A stretch of DNA of 64,000 bases from HGM05190 sp964394205 (GTDB lineage Bacteria > Bacteroidota > Bacteroidia > Bacteroidales > Muribaculaceae), in the NCBI GenBank assembly GCA_964394205.1, contig CAYMVS010000002.1:1-64000 (forward strand). The letters run 5' to 3'. Positions 1 to 8,613 of this stretch are shown one piece after another. Every line of letters begins with the position of its first letter. The stretch's first letter is position 1. Made by a program: the position numbers and the translations under genes. The notes under the pieces were generated by a model. It saw nothing but the letters and a program-made list of their open reading frames with translations, ran no database searches and was not told where the DNA came from.

Positions 1-2
1 TG

Positions 3-86
3 GATATACCCCTGACAGCCAAAGGTATAACCCTCAAAACTGACAAAGATGGAAAGGTAATGGTAATTTTTATTTTGTCAAAATAA
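3..86 (+). CDS. 3' tail of an upstream gene (partial)
   Basis: One reading frame is open from the first base of the window and ends in TAA at 84-86, giving 27 residues that start DIPLTAKGITLKTD. The other two forward frames stop within 45 bases. The segment is short and has no diagnostic motif. An alternating hydrophobic/polar tail ending in a beta-strand-like VMVIFIL run would suit the C-terminus of a glycoside hydrolase, and a pectinase follows on the same strand, but that is only context. It could be chance, since 28 codons without a stop is weak evidence. Confidence 0.45.
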   Translation, partial: DIPLTAKGITLKTDKDGKVMVIFILSK

Positions 87-197
87 TTGTTGAAAAATAT
101 TTTGCAGAAAATATCTCGATTGATTAACCCCAGTCTAAAACTGATTAAAAAAACGGTCAAGAGGTGGTTTTTATCATTACTTAACAAAAAATATTCT

Positions 198-205
198 TAT
201 TTTTG
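198..205 (+). promoter_or_regulatory. Putative -7 box for the pectinase gene
   Basis: TATTTTTG fits the Bacteroidetes -7 consensus TAnnTTTG and lies 53 bases before the ATG at 259. The surrounding 87-258 stretch is very AT-rich and has no other gene. I do not see a clear TTTG at the expected -33 position, so regulation may need an activator, as is usual for polysaccharide-utilisation genes. Confidence 0.4.
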
Positions 206-258
206 CAGTAATTTCTCATAAATGTGAATCAATTATTAATCATCATAACCTTAAAAAC

Positions 259-3200
259 ATGAAAATCTTATCGTTGCTTTCACGAGTGGTTCTGATGGCT
301 GCCATGCTGACGGGAATGTCGGCATCTGCATCGACGGTTGATGCGGCCTGGAATAACCAATACCGTGAAATTGAGCGGTCGATTCGTGTTCCTCAATTTA
401 AGGATCGCGAGTTAAAGATCACAAAATGTGGTGCCAAAACCACGGCATCGGCTGCTGAAAATCAAAAGGCTATCAACAAGGCGATTGCACAGATCGCCAA
501 AAAGGGTGGCGGCAAGGTGATTGTCCCGGCTGGCCACTACATGACCGGAGCAATAACGCTGCAAAGCGGTGTCAATCTTGTGTTGGAAAAGGATGCCGTG
601 CTTGAGTTTGCTTTTGAGCCGGCTCTTTATCCTATTGTCAAGACCCGTTGGGAGGGTCTGGACTGCTGGAATCTTCAGCCTTGCATCTATGCTTGTGACG
701 CGACCGACATCGCCATAACCGGCGAGGGTACAATTGACGGCGGCGGCACAAACGAGACTTGGTGGAAATGGTGTGGCGCGCCAAAATATGGATGGACCGA
801 GGGCACTATCAGCCAACGCAACGGTGCCCGCGCGCAGTTGCTCAAGATGGCTGAGGATGGCGTGCCCATGGATGAGCGCCGCTTTGGCCCCGAGGATGGC
901 CTGCGCCCCCAGCTTGTCAATTTCAACAATTGTGACGGCATATTGATTGAGAATGTGACGATGTTGCGCTCGCCTTTCTGGGTTATCCACCCGCTGCTGT
1001 CGAGGAATGTCGTTGTTCGCGGCGTCAAGATAAACAATGATGGCCCCAACGGTGACGGTTGTGACCCCGAGTCGTGTGACGGTGTTTTGATTGAAAACTG
1101 CTTTTTCAACACCGGCGACGACTGTATTGCCATCAAGAGCGGCCGCAATGCCGACGGCCGCTTGTGGGACCGTCCGAGCGAGAATATCATCATACGCAAC
1201 TGTGAGATGAAAAACGGCCACGGTGGCGTTGTTATTGGCAGTGAGATTTCAGGCGGATGCCGCAATGTGTTTGCCGAGAACAATCTCATGGACAGTCCCA
1301 ATCTTGACCGCGTGATACGCATCAAGACCAACACCTGCCGCGGCGGCGTGATTGAAAACATCTATGCCCGCAACATCGAGGTTGGCCAGTGTGGCGAGTC
1401 GGTGCTGAAAATCAACCTTGACTATGAGCACAATGAGATTTGCTGCCGAGGCTATCTGCCGACAGTGCGCAACGTCAACCTTGACAATGTGAATTGCAAC
1501 AAGAGCCAGTATGGCGTGCAGATTATCGCTCTCGACACCTGTGTCAATGTCTATGACATCAACGTGATCAACTGCCATTTCAACAATGTGGCAAAGGGCA
1601 ACTCGATCACCGGCCTGACCCGCAATATCAACTATGAGAACTATTATGTCAACGGCTCGCTTTGCCTGAACAACGCTCCATACAGGAACTACAGCGAGTG
1701 GATGACCTACTCGGAGATGAAACGTGTGCCCGAAAGCTATATGCTTGACTTCTCGACCAAACCCAAATGGAGCTACGTCATGGGCATTGAACTCGAGGGT
1801 ATGCTTGACACATATTTAAAATATGGAGGTGACAAAATCTGGGAGTACTGCAAGATGTACACCGACACTATGATCAATCCCGATGGCGATATACGAGGCT
1901 ACAAGATTGAGGATTACAACCTGGACCAGATACGCACCGGCCATTTTGTGGCCCGTATGCACGAGCTTGATCCCGAGAAAAAGACAGAGACGGCCCTGCG
2001 CACTCTCATCAAGCAGATGAAGCAACAGCCTCGCACCGATGAGGGTGTCTTCTGGCACAAGGCTATCTATGCCTATCAGGTGTGGCTCGACGGCATCTTC
2101 ATGGGTCTCCCCTATTCAGTTTTGACTGCAAAGGAGTTTCTCACCCCCAAAGAGGCTGAAAAAGTTTACAACGATGCCATCGATCAGGTTGCCAAGACCT
2201 ACGAGCGTACCCTCGACCCCAAGACCGGTTTGAACCGTCACGCCTGGGACGAGACCCACGAGATGTTCTGGGCCGACAAGGAGACAGGCTTGTCACAGCA
2301 TTGCTGGGGGCGCGCTCAGGGTTGGTACACAATGGCTTTGATTGAGATTCTCGACCGCTTGCCTGAGGATCATCCGCGTCGCGGCGAGGTGATCGAGCTG
2401 CTCCGCAAGGATCTCGATGCCGTCATCAATTGGCAGGACAAAGACAGCGGCGTGTGGTATCAGGTTATGGATGAGCCGGGCCGCGAGGGTAACTACAAGG
2501 AGTCGACAGCCTCTTCAATGTTTGCCTACGCTCTGCTCAAGGCTTATCGCAAAGGGTATCTCGGCGAAAAATACCGTGATGCCGGCATCAAGGCCTATAA
2601 AGGCATCATCGACAATTTCATAAAGGTCAATCCCGACAGCACCATCTCGCTGACCGAGTGTTGTGCCGTGGCCGGCCTTGGCCCTGGCATGAGCGACCGC
2701 ATCAAAGCGGCAGCTCCGAAGGTTAAGGAGAACAAACGTCGCGACGGGTCATACGAGTATTATCTGTCGGAGCCCGTGCGCGACAACGATGCCAAGGGCA
2801 TCGGCCCGTTCATCTGGGCATCGCTCGAGATGGAAGATATGGGTTATAACGTTGACAACATCAACAAGCCCATCAATCGCCAGGCCGTGGTCGGGCGTAA
2901 CAACCCCGTGGTAACCAAGGTTGACACCTTGGCATCGCTGACGGTGGGAAACGGACAGTTTGCCACCACAGTCGATGTCACCGGGTTGCAGAGTTATCCC
3001 GCCACCTATAAAGACGGTGTTCCCCTGACAACAATGAGCGACTGGGGATGGCACTCTTTTGCCAACGTTGACGACCTCAAACACAGCGAGACGCTGCGCG
3101 AGATGGATCTCGGTCACGGCCGCAAAGAGCTCTATGCCGTGGAATATAAACAAGGTGGACGCTCCCAGGCCGCGACACAGTTTTTTCGGGCCAATCCCCA

Positions 3201-5031
3201 CCGCTTCAACCTGGGGCTTGTGGGGCTTGAGTTCAAAGATGATAATGGCAACGTTGTTCCGGTCGATGGTTTGACCGACATCAGGCAGGAACTGCTGTTG
3301 TGGGACGGCAAGATCGAGAGCCGCTACCGTGTTGGCGACGAGACGGTAGAGGTCACCACAGCGTGTATGCCCAAGAGCGACTGCCTGTTTGGACGTGTCA
3401 AGACCGACCTTCTGACTGACGGCAAGGCGGCTTTGACGATACGTTTCCCCTATCCCACTGGGCATCACGCCGATGACGCCAGCGATTGGAACGCCGACGA
3501 CAAGCACTCCTCGCGCGTCATTGAAAGCAAAGACAACTATGCCGTGATCGAGCGCACGGTCGACGATTTCAAGTATTTTCTCAATCTCCAATGGGAGGGC
3601 AAAGCAACCCTGACCCAACGCGGTGCCAACGATTATGTGTTGACAACCCCCGACGAGGTGCTCACCTTTGCGGCAGAATATTCGCTTGAGCCTTACAAGA
3701 AAAAGGGTGACTATTACTCCTACGACCAGGCTCACAAAGCGCTGCTGAAACACTGGCCCTCTTTTTGGAAATCGGGCGCGATTGTTGACTTCAGCGAATG
3801 CACCGACCCCCGCGCTGCCGAGCTTGAGCGACGGGTGGTTCTCTCTCAATATCTCACGGCGCTCAACGCTGCCGGCAACATGCCTCCCCAAGAGACCGGC
3901 CTGACCTACAACTCATGGTATGGCCGTCCCCACCTTGAGATGACATGGTGGCACGGTGTTGACCACTCGCTCTATGGCCGCCCTCAGGTTTTGGGCAATA
4001 TGCTTGACTGGTATGTCAACACTGCCTACACTCCGGCAAAAGCGATTGCCGAGCGCCAGGGTTTCAAGGGCGCCCGTTGGATGAAGATGACCGACCCGGC
4101 CGCCGGCGAGGCCCCCTCCAACACCGGCTCGTTCCTCATCTGGCAACAGCCCCACTTTATCTATATGGCCGAGGAGCTCTATCGCGCCAATCCGTCAAAA
4201 GAGGTTCTTGACCGTTACGGCGAGCAAGTAGAGGCCACCGCCGAGTTTATGGCCGACTATGCCAAGGCTTGCGCCCCGCGCCGAGGCCCGATCAAGCTGT
4301 TTGGCCAGACAGCCATGCAAGAGTCTATGTCAAAAGATTTCTCCTACTATCACCCCTTTGAGCAAGCCTATTGGAAATATGGATTGCAAAAGGCTCAGCA
4401 ATGGCGCGAGCGCCGCGGGCTGGAGCGCAACAAAGAGTGGGACGACATTATTGCCCGCCTTGCTCCCTTGGCGACCAATGATGCCGGCATCTATGCATCG
4501 GGTCTGCCCGTAAAACCATTTGACAAAAAAGCTAAAGCGGGCAGCTTTGACCCCTACGTGTCGGCAGCTCTCCAGGGCTCAAAGACAATCTCACGCGAGG
4601 ACTTTGAGCTCAAGTCGCGCAGTGACCACCCGGCAGTGCTTGGTGCCTGCGGCCTGCTCCCCCAGATGGGAATGTATGACAAGGAGACCATGGAGAAGAC
4701 TCTCGACTATGTGATGAACAATTGGAATTGGGACACCACCTGGGGCTGGGACTATGGCATGATAGCCATGGCAGCCGCCCGTCTGGGCCGCCCCGACACC
4801 GCCATCGATGCCCTGCTGATAGACAAGGGCAAAAACACCTATTTGGTCAACGGTCACAATTTCCAGGAGCCCAAACGCCTGCGCATCTATCTGCCCGGCA
4901 ACGGCAGCCTGCTCGACGCCGTGGCAGCGATGTGTGCCGGCTGGGATGGCGCTCCCGCCGTTCGCAATCCCGGTTTTCCGGCCGACGGCAAGTGGAATGT
5001 AAGATGGGAAGGCCTCTCACGCATGCAATAA
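259..5031 (+). CDS. Three-module pectinase: GH28 + GH105 + C-terminal six-hairpin-like domain
   Basis: A secreted or periplasmic enzyme predicted to break down pectin. The first 25 residues form a signal peptide ending near SASAS. Residues about 50-480 are a GH28 polygalacturonase beta-helix: the four family motifs are present as NGDGCD (N264), the acid pair in TGDDC (D287, D288), GHGG (H321) and RIK (354-356). Residues about 505-860 match GH105 unsaturated rhamnogalacturonyl/galacturonyl hydrolases (YteR type), with the expected catalytic Asp in YQVWLDG (D611) and a WGRAQGW motif. Residues about 890-1590 form a third domain whose pattern (WWHGVDHSLYGRPQ, NTGSFLIWQQPH) recalls six-hairpin glycosidase-like DUF4450 proteins; that assignment is tentative. 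GH28 and GH105 are usually separate proteins of about 450 and 370 residues, so the fusion would place chain cleavage and unsaturated-end removal in one polypeptide. The base composition is continuous across the junctions, with no internal stop. Confidence 0.9.
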   Translation: MKILSLLSRVVLMAAMLTGMSASASTVDAAWNNQYREIERSIRVPQFKDRELKITKCGAKTTASAAENQKAINKAIAQIAKKGGGKVIVPAGHYMTGAITLQSGVNLVLEKDAVLEFAFEPALYPIVKTRWEGLDCWNLQPCIYACDATDIAITGEGTIDGGGTNETWWKWCGAPKYGWTEGTISQRNGARAQLLKMAEDGVPMDERRFGPEDGLRPQLVNFNNCDGILIENVTMLRSPFWVIHPLLSRNVVVRGVKINNDGPNGDGCDPESCDGVLIENCFFNTGDDCIAIKSGRNADGRLWDRPSENIIIRNCEMKNGHGGVVIGSEISGGCRNVFAENNLMDSPNLDRVIRIKTNTCRGGVIENIYARNIEVGQCGESVLKINLDYEHNEICCRGYLPTVRNVNLDNVNCNKSQYGVQIIALDTCVNVYDINVINCHFNNVAKGNSITGLTRNINYENYYVNGSLCLNNAPYRNYSEWMTYSEMKRVPESYMLDFSTKPKWSYVMGIELEGMLDTYLKYGGDKIWEYCKMYTDTMINPDGDIRGYKIEDYNLDQIRTGHFVARMHELDPEKKTETALRTLIKQMKQQPRTDEGVFWHKAIYAYQVWLDGIFMGLPYSVLTAKEFLTPKEAEKVYNDAIDQVAKTYERTLDPKTGLNRHAWDETHEMFWADKETGLSQHCWGRAQGWYTMALIEILDRLPEDHPRRGEVIELLRKDLDAVINWQDKDSGVWYQVMDEPGREGNYKESTASSMFAYALLKAYRKGYLGEKYRDAGIKAYKGIIDNFIKVNPDSTISLTECCAVAGLGPGMSDRIKAAAPKVKENKRRDGSYEYYLSEPVRDNDAKGIGPFIWASLEMEDMGYNVDNINKPINRQAVVGRNNPVVTKVDTLASLTVGNGQFATTVDVTGLQSYPATYKDGVPLTTMSDWGWHSFANVDDLKHSETLREMDLGHGRKELYAVEYKQGGRSQAATQFFRANPHRFNLGLVGLEFKDDNGNVVPVDGLTDIRQELLLWDGKIESRYRVGDETVEVTTACMPKSDCLFGRVKTDLLTDGKAALTIRFPYPTGHHADDASDWNADDKHSSRVIESKDNYAVIERTVDDFKYFLNLQWEGKATLTQRGANDYVLTTPDEVLTFAAEYSLEPYKKKGDYYSYDQAHKALLKHWPSFWKSGAIVDFSECTDPRAAELERRVVLSQYLTALNAAGNMPPQETGLTYNSWYGRPHLEMTWWHGVDHSLYGRPQVLGNMLDWYVNTAYTPAKAIAERQGFKGARWMKMTDPAAGEAPSNTGSFLIWQQPHFIYMAEELYRANPSKEVLDRYGEQVEATAEFMADYAKACAPRRGPIKLFGQTAMQESMSKDFSYYHPFEQAYWKYGLQKAQQWRERRGLERNKEWDDIIARLAPLATNDAGIYASGLPVKPFDKKAKAGSFDPYVSAALQGSKTISREDFELKSRSDHPAVLGACGLLPQMGMYDKETMEKTLDYVMNNWNWDTTWGWDYGMIAMAAARLGRPDTAIDALLIDKGKNTYLVNGHNFQEPKRLRIYLPGNGSLLDAVAAMCAGWDGAPAVRNPGFPADGKWNVRWEGLSRMQ

Positions 5032-5052
5032 CCTGCCTGAGGCATCTTCAGT

Positions 5053-5106
5053 AAAACAATTCGGCCGGTCAACATCAATCGGGATGTTGACCGGCCGAAT
5101 TGTTTT
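5053..5106. terminator. Bidirectional terminator between the pectinase and fabG
   Basis: A perfect 24-bp inverted repeat (5053-5076 and 5083-5106) with a 6-base loop. The stem is GC-rich in the middle (TCGGCCGGTC) and runs into A-tract and T-tract ends. It lies between two convergent genes and can stop transcription from both. Confidence 0.9.
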
Positions 5107-5119
5107 TATTGTGAACCGA

Positions 5120-5866
5120 TTACATGTTCATGCCACCGTCGACCTGAATAACCTGACCGGTAACATAGCTTGACAAGTCGCTTGCAAGGAATGTGGCGAC
5201 GTTAGCGATATCCTCGACCTGACCGCCGCGACGCAGGGGGATTTTCTTCTTCCACTCCTCACGCACCTCGTCGGGCAGAGCCGCTGTCATCGCTGTCTCA
5301 ATGAAGCCGGGGGCAATGGCGTTGGCACGGATGCCGCGAGAGCCGACCTCCTGGGCGATACTCTTGGCGAGAGCGATAAGACCGGCCTTTGAGGCGGCAT
5401 AGTTGCTCTGGCCGGCATTGCCGTGAACACCGACAACCGAGGCCATGTTGATGATGCTGCCGCCACGCTGACGCAGCATGATGGGGAGAACAGCATTGAT
5501 AAAGTTAAAGGCGCTCTTGAGGTTGATGTTGATGACGCGGTCCCACTGCTCCTCGGTCATTCTCATCATCAGGCCGTCTTTGGTGATACCGGCATTGTTG
5601 ACAAGAATATCGATACGACCGAAGTCGGCTTTAATCTGATCGACAACCTCTTTTGTCTGGGCGAAATTTGACGCGTCGGAGGCGTAACCTTTGGCTTTGA
5701 CGCCAAGAGCCTCAATCTCCTGCTCGGTTGCTTTGCCGTTTTCGTCAATCACGAGATCTGTGAAAGCGATATTTGCGCCCTCTGCTGCAAACTTCAGCGC
5801 TATTGCTTTGCCGATGCCACGGGCGGCACCGGTGATAAGGGCTGTTTTTCCTTCAAGAAGTTTCAT
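5120..5866 (-). CDS. fabG: 3-oxoacyl-[acyl-carrier-protein] reductase
   Basis: A cytoplasmic short-chain dehydrogenase that reduces 3-oxoacyl-ACP with NADPH in each cycle of fatty-acid elongation. At 248 residues it is the normal family length. The nucleotide-binding motif TGAARGIG is at 12-19, NNAG at 90-93, and the catalytic set is N114, S143, Y156 and K160 (YAASK). The C-terminus ends in the typical VDGGMNM. It follows the tetR gene by 31 bases on the same strand, so the two are probably co-transcribed, and the regulator may sense an acyl compound (inference). FabG homologues can act on other substrates, but the sequence is a close fit to the fatty-acid enzyme. Confidence 0.95.
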   Translation of the reverse strand: MKLLEGKTALITGAARGIGKAIALKFAAEGANIAFTDLVIDENGKATEQEIEALGVKAKGYASDASNFAQTKEVVDQIKADFGRIDILVNNAGITKDGLMMRMTEEQWDRVININLKSAFNFINAVLPIMLRQRGGSIINMASVVGVHGNAGQSNYAASKAGLIALAKSIAQEVGSRGIRANAIAPGFIETAMTAALPDEVREEWKKKIPLRRGGQVEDIANVATFLASDLSSYVTGQVIQVDGGMNM

Positions 5867-5896
5867 AATCTCAATAGATTTTGTTTGATGATTTGG

Positions 5897-6484
5897 TTAT
5901 TTGATTAGTATTGCATTTACAAGGAAATTAATCACCGAGTTTCTCATCGACTCAGGGCTGATGTGGATATCGGCAAAATTGTCTCTCACAAGAGTGTAGT
6001 CGACCCCTTGAAAAAGGATGGTCTCTACAGGGGGCAACAGCCGGGCCTGAGCCGGGTCAAAACAGCCGGCCTCGATGCCCTCATTGATGATAGTGGTGAA
6101 GAGAGATTGCTCGGTTGCCACAGCGAGGCGGCGAATACGGTCGACGCGCCTGAAGTCGCCTCTCAAAAGCGACCTGAACGAGTGGTCGGGGCGTTGCACC
6201 GTCTCGGTGACGATGTCAAAACGGGTCTTGAGATAGGATCTGAGCTTTTCAACAGGGTCAAGCGGCATCTCAACAATCTCGCGTAGCCGCGACACCAGCT
6301 GCTCGCTGTCGCGCTTGATAACCGCATTGTATATCTCGCGCTTGTTGCGAAAGTAGGTGTAGATAGTGCGCCGCCCTTTTTCAGAGGCATTCGCAATATC
6401 GTTCATGGTAGTGTTCTCCATCCCCTTGTGGGCGAATAGTTGACGGGCTACCTCGATCAGTTTATCTCGCGTTTTTGTTACCAT
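5897..6484 (-). CDS. TetR/AcrR-family transcriptional regulator
   Basis: A 195-residue one-component regulator. Residues about 5-50 are the TetR helix-turn-helix (KGMENTTMNDIA...GRRTIYTYFRNK), followed by a less conserved all-helical ligand-binding domain. The ATG at 6482-6484 is chosen because the family normally begins a few residues before the first helix, and because a -7 box (6519-6512) lies just upstream; ten further in-frame residues exist upstream but would cover the promoter region. It is the first gene of a tetR-fabG unit and divergent from dacB. It probably represses its own promoter and perhaps the overlapping dacB promoter. The ligand is unknown; the fabG link suggests lipid metabolism. 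Confidence 0.85.
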   Translation of the reverse strand: MVTKTRDKLIEVARQLFAHKGMENTTMNDIANASEKGRRTIYTYFRNKREIYNAVIKRDSEQLVSRLREIVEMPLDPVEKLRSYLKTRFDIVTETVQRPDHSFRSLLRGDFRRVDRIRRLAVATEQSLFTTIINEGIEAGCFDPAQARLLPPVETILFQGVDYTLVRDNFADIHISPESMRNSVINFLVNAILIK

Positions 6485-6511
6485 CGTTGATCGACCAACT
6501 CTATAATTGTG

Positions 6512-6519
6512 CAAAATTA
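6512..6519 (-). promoter_or_regulatory. Putative -7 box for tetR-fabG
   Basis: On the minus strand the sequence reads TAATTTTG, a full match to TAnnTTTG, 27 bases before the tetR ATG. It lies 24 bp from the divergent dacB box, so the two promoters face away from each other in a shared control region. Confidence 0.6.
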
Positions 6520-6542
6520 GTGTTTTTTTTTGAAAAAGATGT

Positions 6543-6550
6543 TACCTTTG
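6543..6550 (+). promoter_or_regulatory. Putative -7 box for dacB
   Basis: TACCTTTG matches TAnnTTTG and lies 27 bases before the ATG at 6578. It supports that ATG over an in-frame start at 6530, which would lie upstream of the box. Confidence 0.55.
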
Positions 6551-6577
6551 TTCTTATATTCATTTCCCTATTTGACA

Positions 6578-7942
6578 ATGAAAACAAGATTCTCGTTTGT
6601 TCCCTATGCTAAATGGCTGTTGCTTACCGTTTTATTAATCAGCGACGCGCTGTCGGCCTACGCTCTGTTTCCCGACTCGGTCAACGGCATCGACCCCTCG
6701 CGCGTGGGTGTGCTGATAACCGACCTGAAGGCTGACACGGTTGTCATGGACCACAATGGCTCAAAATGGCTTGTTCCCGCAAGCGTGATGAAGTCGGTGA
6801 CATCGGCCGCCGTGTTGATGACAACACCACCCGACGAGCGTCTCTCGACCGAGGTGTATCGCGGTGGCGACATCGACCGCAATGGTGTGATGGCCGGCAA
6901 TCTGATAATAAAATGTGTCGGAGACCCCACTGTCGAGTCCTGTCACTTCCCTGACAATGCCGGCTTTACCGACAGTATCGCCGGGGCGTGCCGCCGTGCC
7001 GGCATCAAAAAGATAAAAGGAGCCGTGGTGGTTGAGAACACCTTTAAAGATGAGGGAATACCCGCCGGCTGGCTTGAGGAGGATGTGATATGGCCCTACG
7101 GTACAGGTCTTTATGGTGCAAACTTTCGTGACAATTTGATTAACCTGTCGCTCCCCTCGGGCAAAACGCGGCCTCATGTGCCAACCGTTGAGGTTGACTA
7201 CACCGCCTCTAAAGGCGCCCTGTCGGTAAAGCGGAGTCGAGGCTCAAAGCGCTTTGTCGTTTCGGGCAAAATACCCTCGGGGGGATACTCGAAAGTGTAT
7301 GCCAACCCCGACCCCACAGCCGCCATGACCAACGAGGTCGCCGACGCTTTGGCCAAAGCCGGCATTGAAGTTGAAGGTCAGGCGATTGACGGTGGTGACA
7401 CGTGGTGCATCTACCGACACACATCGCCAACCGTCAAGCAAATCTTGCGCTCGCTGATGGTGAGAAGCGACAACATGATGGCCGAGGGGATGCTTCGGAC
7501 ACTTGCCCCCGGTGAATCGCGGGCCGACGCTGTCGACATCGAGCGTAATCTCTGGCAGGAGATAGGACTGCCCGTCGAGGGGCTTGTGATAGAAGACGGC
7601 AGCGGCCTGTCGCGCAACGACCGCCTGTCGCCCCTTTTTCTCACAGAACTCTATAAACACATGCTCACCACCTCGGTTGCCGCCGACTATGTCTCACTTT
7701 TCCCTCGGGCAGGCCACGACGGCACCATGCGCAATTTCCTGAAAGGAACAGCACTCGACGGTCGCGTTGCCATGAAGACCGGGAGCATGAGAGGAGTGCA
7801 ATGCTTTGGTGGTTATATGCTTGATGACCACGGGGTGCCGGCCTATTCAATCGTTGTTTTAGTCAACGGCTTCACCTGTGACCGAGCCCGGGTCAAAAGT
7901 GAAATATCATCTATGTTGCTCGAGTTACTTGCCGATAAATAA
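6578..7942 (+). CDS. dacB: D-alanyl-D-alanine carboxypeptidase/endopeptidase, PBP4 type (peptidase S13)
   Basis: A periplasmic low-molecular-weight penicillin-binding protein (454 residues) that trims peptidoglycan stem peptides and can cut cross-links. The N-terminus has a hydrophobic signal segment at about 12-30. All three active-site motifs of the serine acyl-enzyme family are present: SVMK at 69-72, SDN in the middle (VRSDNMMAEG) and KTG near the C-terminus (AMKTGSMRG). The spacing between the first and second motifs is long, as in family S13, which carries an inserted domain there. The start at 6578 is preferred over an in-frame start at 6530 because of the promoter position. It is divergent from tetR. 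Assignment to the family is firm; the balance of carboxypeptidase and endopeptidase activity cannot be read from sequence. Confidence 0.92.
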   Translation: MKTRFSFVPYAKWLLLTVLLISDALSAYALFPDSVNGIDPSRVGVLITDLKADTVVMDHNGSKWLVPASVMKSVTSAAVLMTTPPDERLSTEVYRGGDIDRNGVMAGNLIIKCVGDPTVESCHFPDNAGFTDSIAGACRRAGIKKIKGAVVVENTFKDEGIPAGWLEEDVIWPYGTGLYGANFRDNLINLSLPSGKTRPHVPTVEVDYTASKGALSVKRSRGSKRFVVSGKIPSGGYSKVYANPDPTAAMTNEVADALAKAGIEVEGQAIDGGDTWCIYRHTSPTVKQILRSLMVRSDNMMAEGMLRTLAPGESRADAVDIERNLWQEIGLPVEGLVIEDGSGLSRNDRLSPLFLTELYKHMLTTSVAADYVSLFPRAGHDGTMRNFLKGTALDGRVAMKTGSMRGVQCFGGYMLDDHGVPAYSIVVLVNGFTCDRARVKSEISSMLLELLADK

Positions 7943-7958
7943 AATTTTGTTAGTTTTG
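7928..7958 (+). promoter_or_regulatory. Putative promoter inside the end of dacB, almost leaderless
   Basis: CTTG at 7928-7931, a 19-bp spacer and TAGTTTTG at 7951-7958. The next ATG is at 7963, only four bases after the -7 box, so the transcript would have little or no leader. The -33 part lies within the last codons of dacB. Confidence 0.5.
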
Positions 7959-7962
7959 CAAT

Positions 7963-8610
7963 ATGAAAACAGACTATGATAATCTTTTGAGCCTCACAAT
8001 CGAGATTGAGGGCTTACTGTTGCTTTTGTCACAGGGACATTCAAATGCACCTGAAAGGGTCGCCGCCCTGCTGGAGGAGAAAGTGAAACAGCTCCACCAA
8101 AATGTTTGTGAAGAGTGTTGCGCGCCGACACCTGAAACAGAGGAAGAGCAAATAGCCGAAGCAGCCACCTTTGAGGCGACTGAAGATTCAGACCCCTTTG
8201 ATGCCGATGACGACACCGATGGCGAAGAGATTCCCTCAGACGAGCCCATAGCCCCGGTCGAGACCCAGGAGACTCAGGAGACTCAAGAGCAGCCTGAACC
8301 TGAACCAAAGCCCATGCCTAAGCCCGTTAAACCCGACACAAAGAGCGCCGAGCCGATGAAACTTGACGAGAAACTCACCATCGAGGGGTCGCGCGACATA
8401 CGCCGCGCCTTCACGCTCAACGACCGGTTCCGTTTCCGTCGCGAGCTGTTTGAAAACAGCGAGGCCCGCTTTGTCGAAGCTCTCGATGTCATCTCGGCAA
8501 TGTCAAGTTTTGACGAGGCTCAGGAGTATTTCTATGACGACCTTTGCTGGGATCCCGAGAGCGAGCATGTAAAAGAGTTCATGCAAAAAGTACTTAACCA
8601 CTTTCGGTAA
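7963..8610 (+). CDS. Conserved acidic hypothetical protein upstream of rsmI
   Basis: I do not recognise a characterised family. The 215-residue protein has three parts: a helical N-terminus (about 1-45); a low-complexity acidic and proline-rich middle (about 55-125) with repeated ETQ units and PEPKPMPKP; and a well-ordered basic/aromatic C-terminus (about 130-215) starting near DIRRAFTLNDRFRFRRELF. There is no signal peptide or membrane segment, so it is probably cytoplasmic. Its stop is three bases before the rsmI ATG, which suggests translational coupling. The C-terminal block looks like the conserved functional part and the middle like a flexible linker. Confidence 0.8.
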   Translation: MKTDYDNLLSLTIEIEGLLLLLSQGHSNAPERVAALLEEKVKQLHQNVCEECCAPTPETEEEQIAEAATFEATEDSDPFDADDDTDGEEIPSDEPIAPVETQETQETQEQPEPEPKPMPKPVKPDTKSAEPMKLDEKLTIEGSRDIRRAFTLNDRFRFRRELFENSEARFVEALDVISAMSSFDEAQEYFYDDLCWDPESEHVKEFMQKVLNHFR

Positions 8611-8613
8611 ACG

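Noticed and set aside
2749..3891. A 380-codon open frame antisense to the pectinase
   Set aside because: The plus-strand reading frame is continuous with clear domain structure; the antisense product has no motif.
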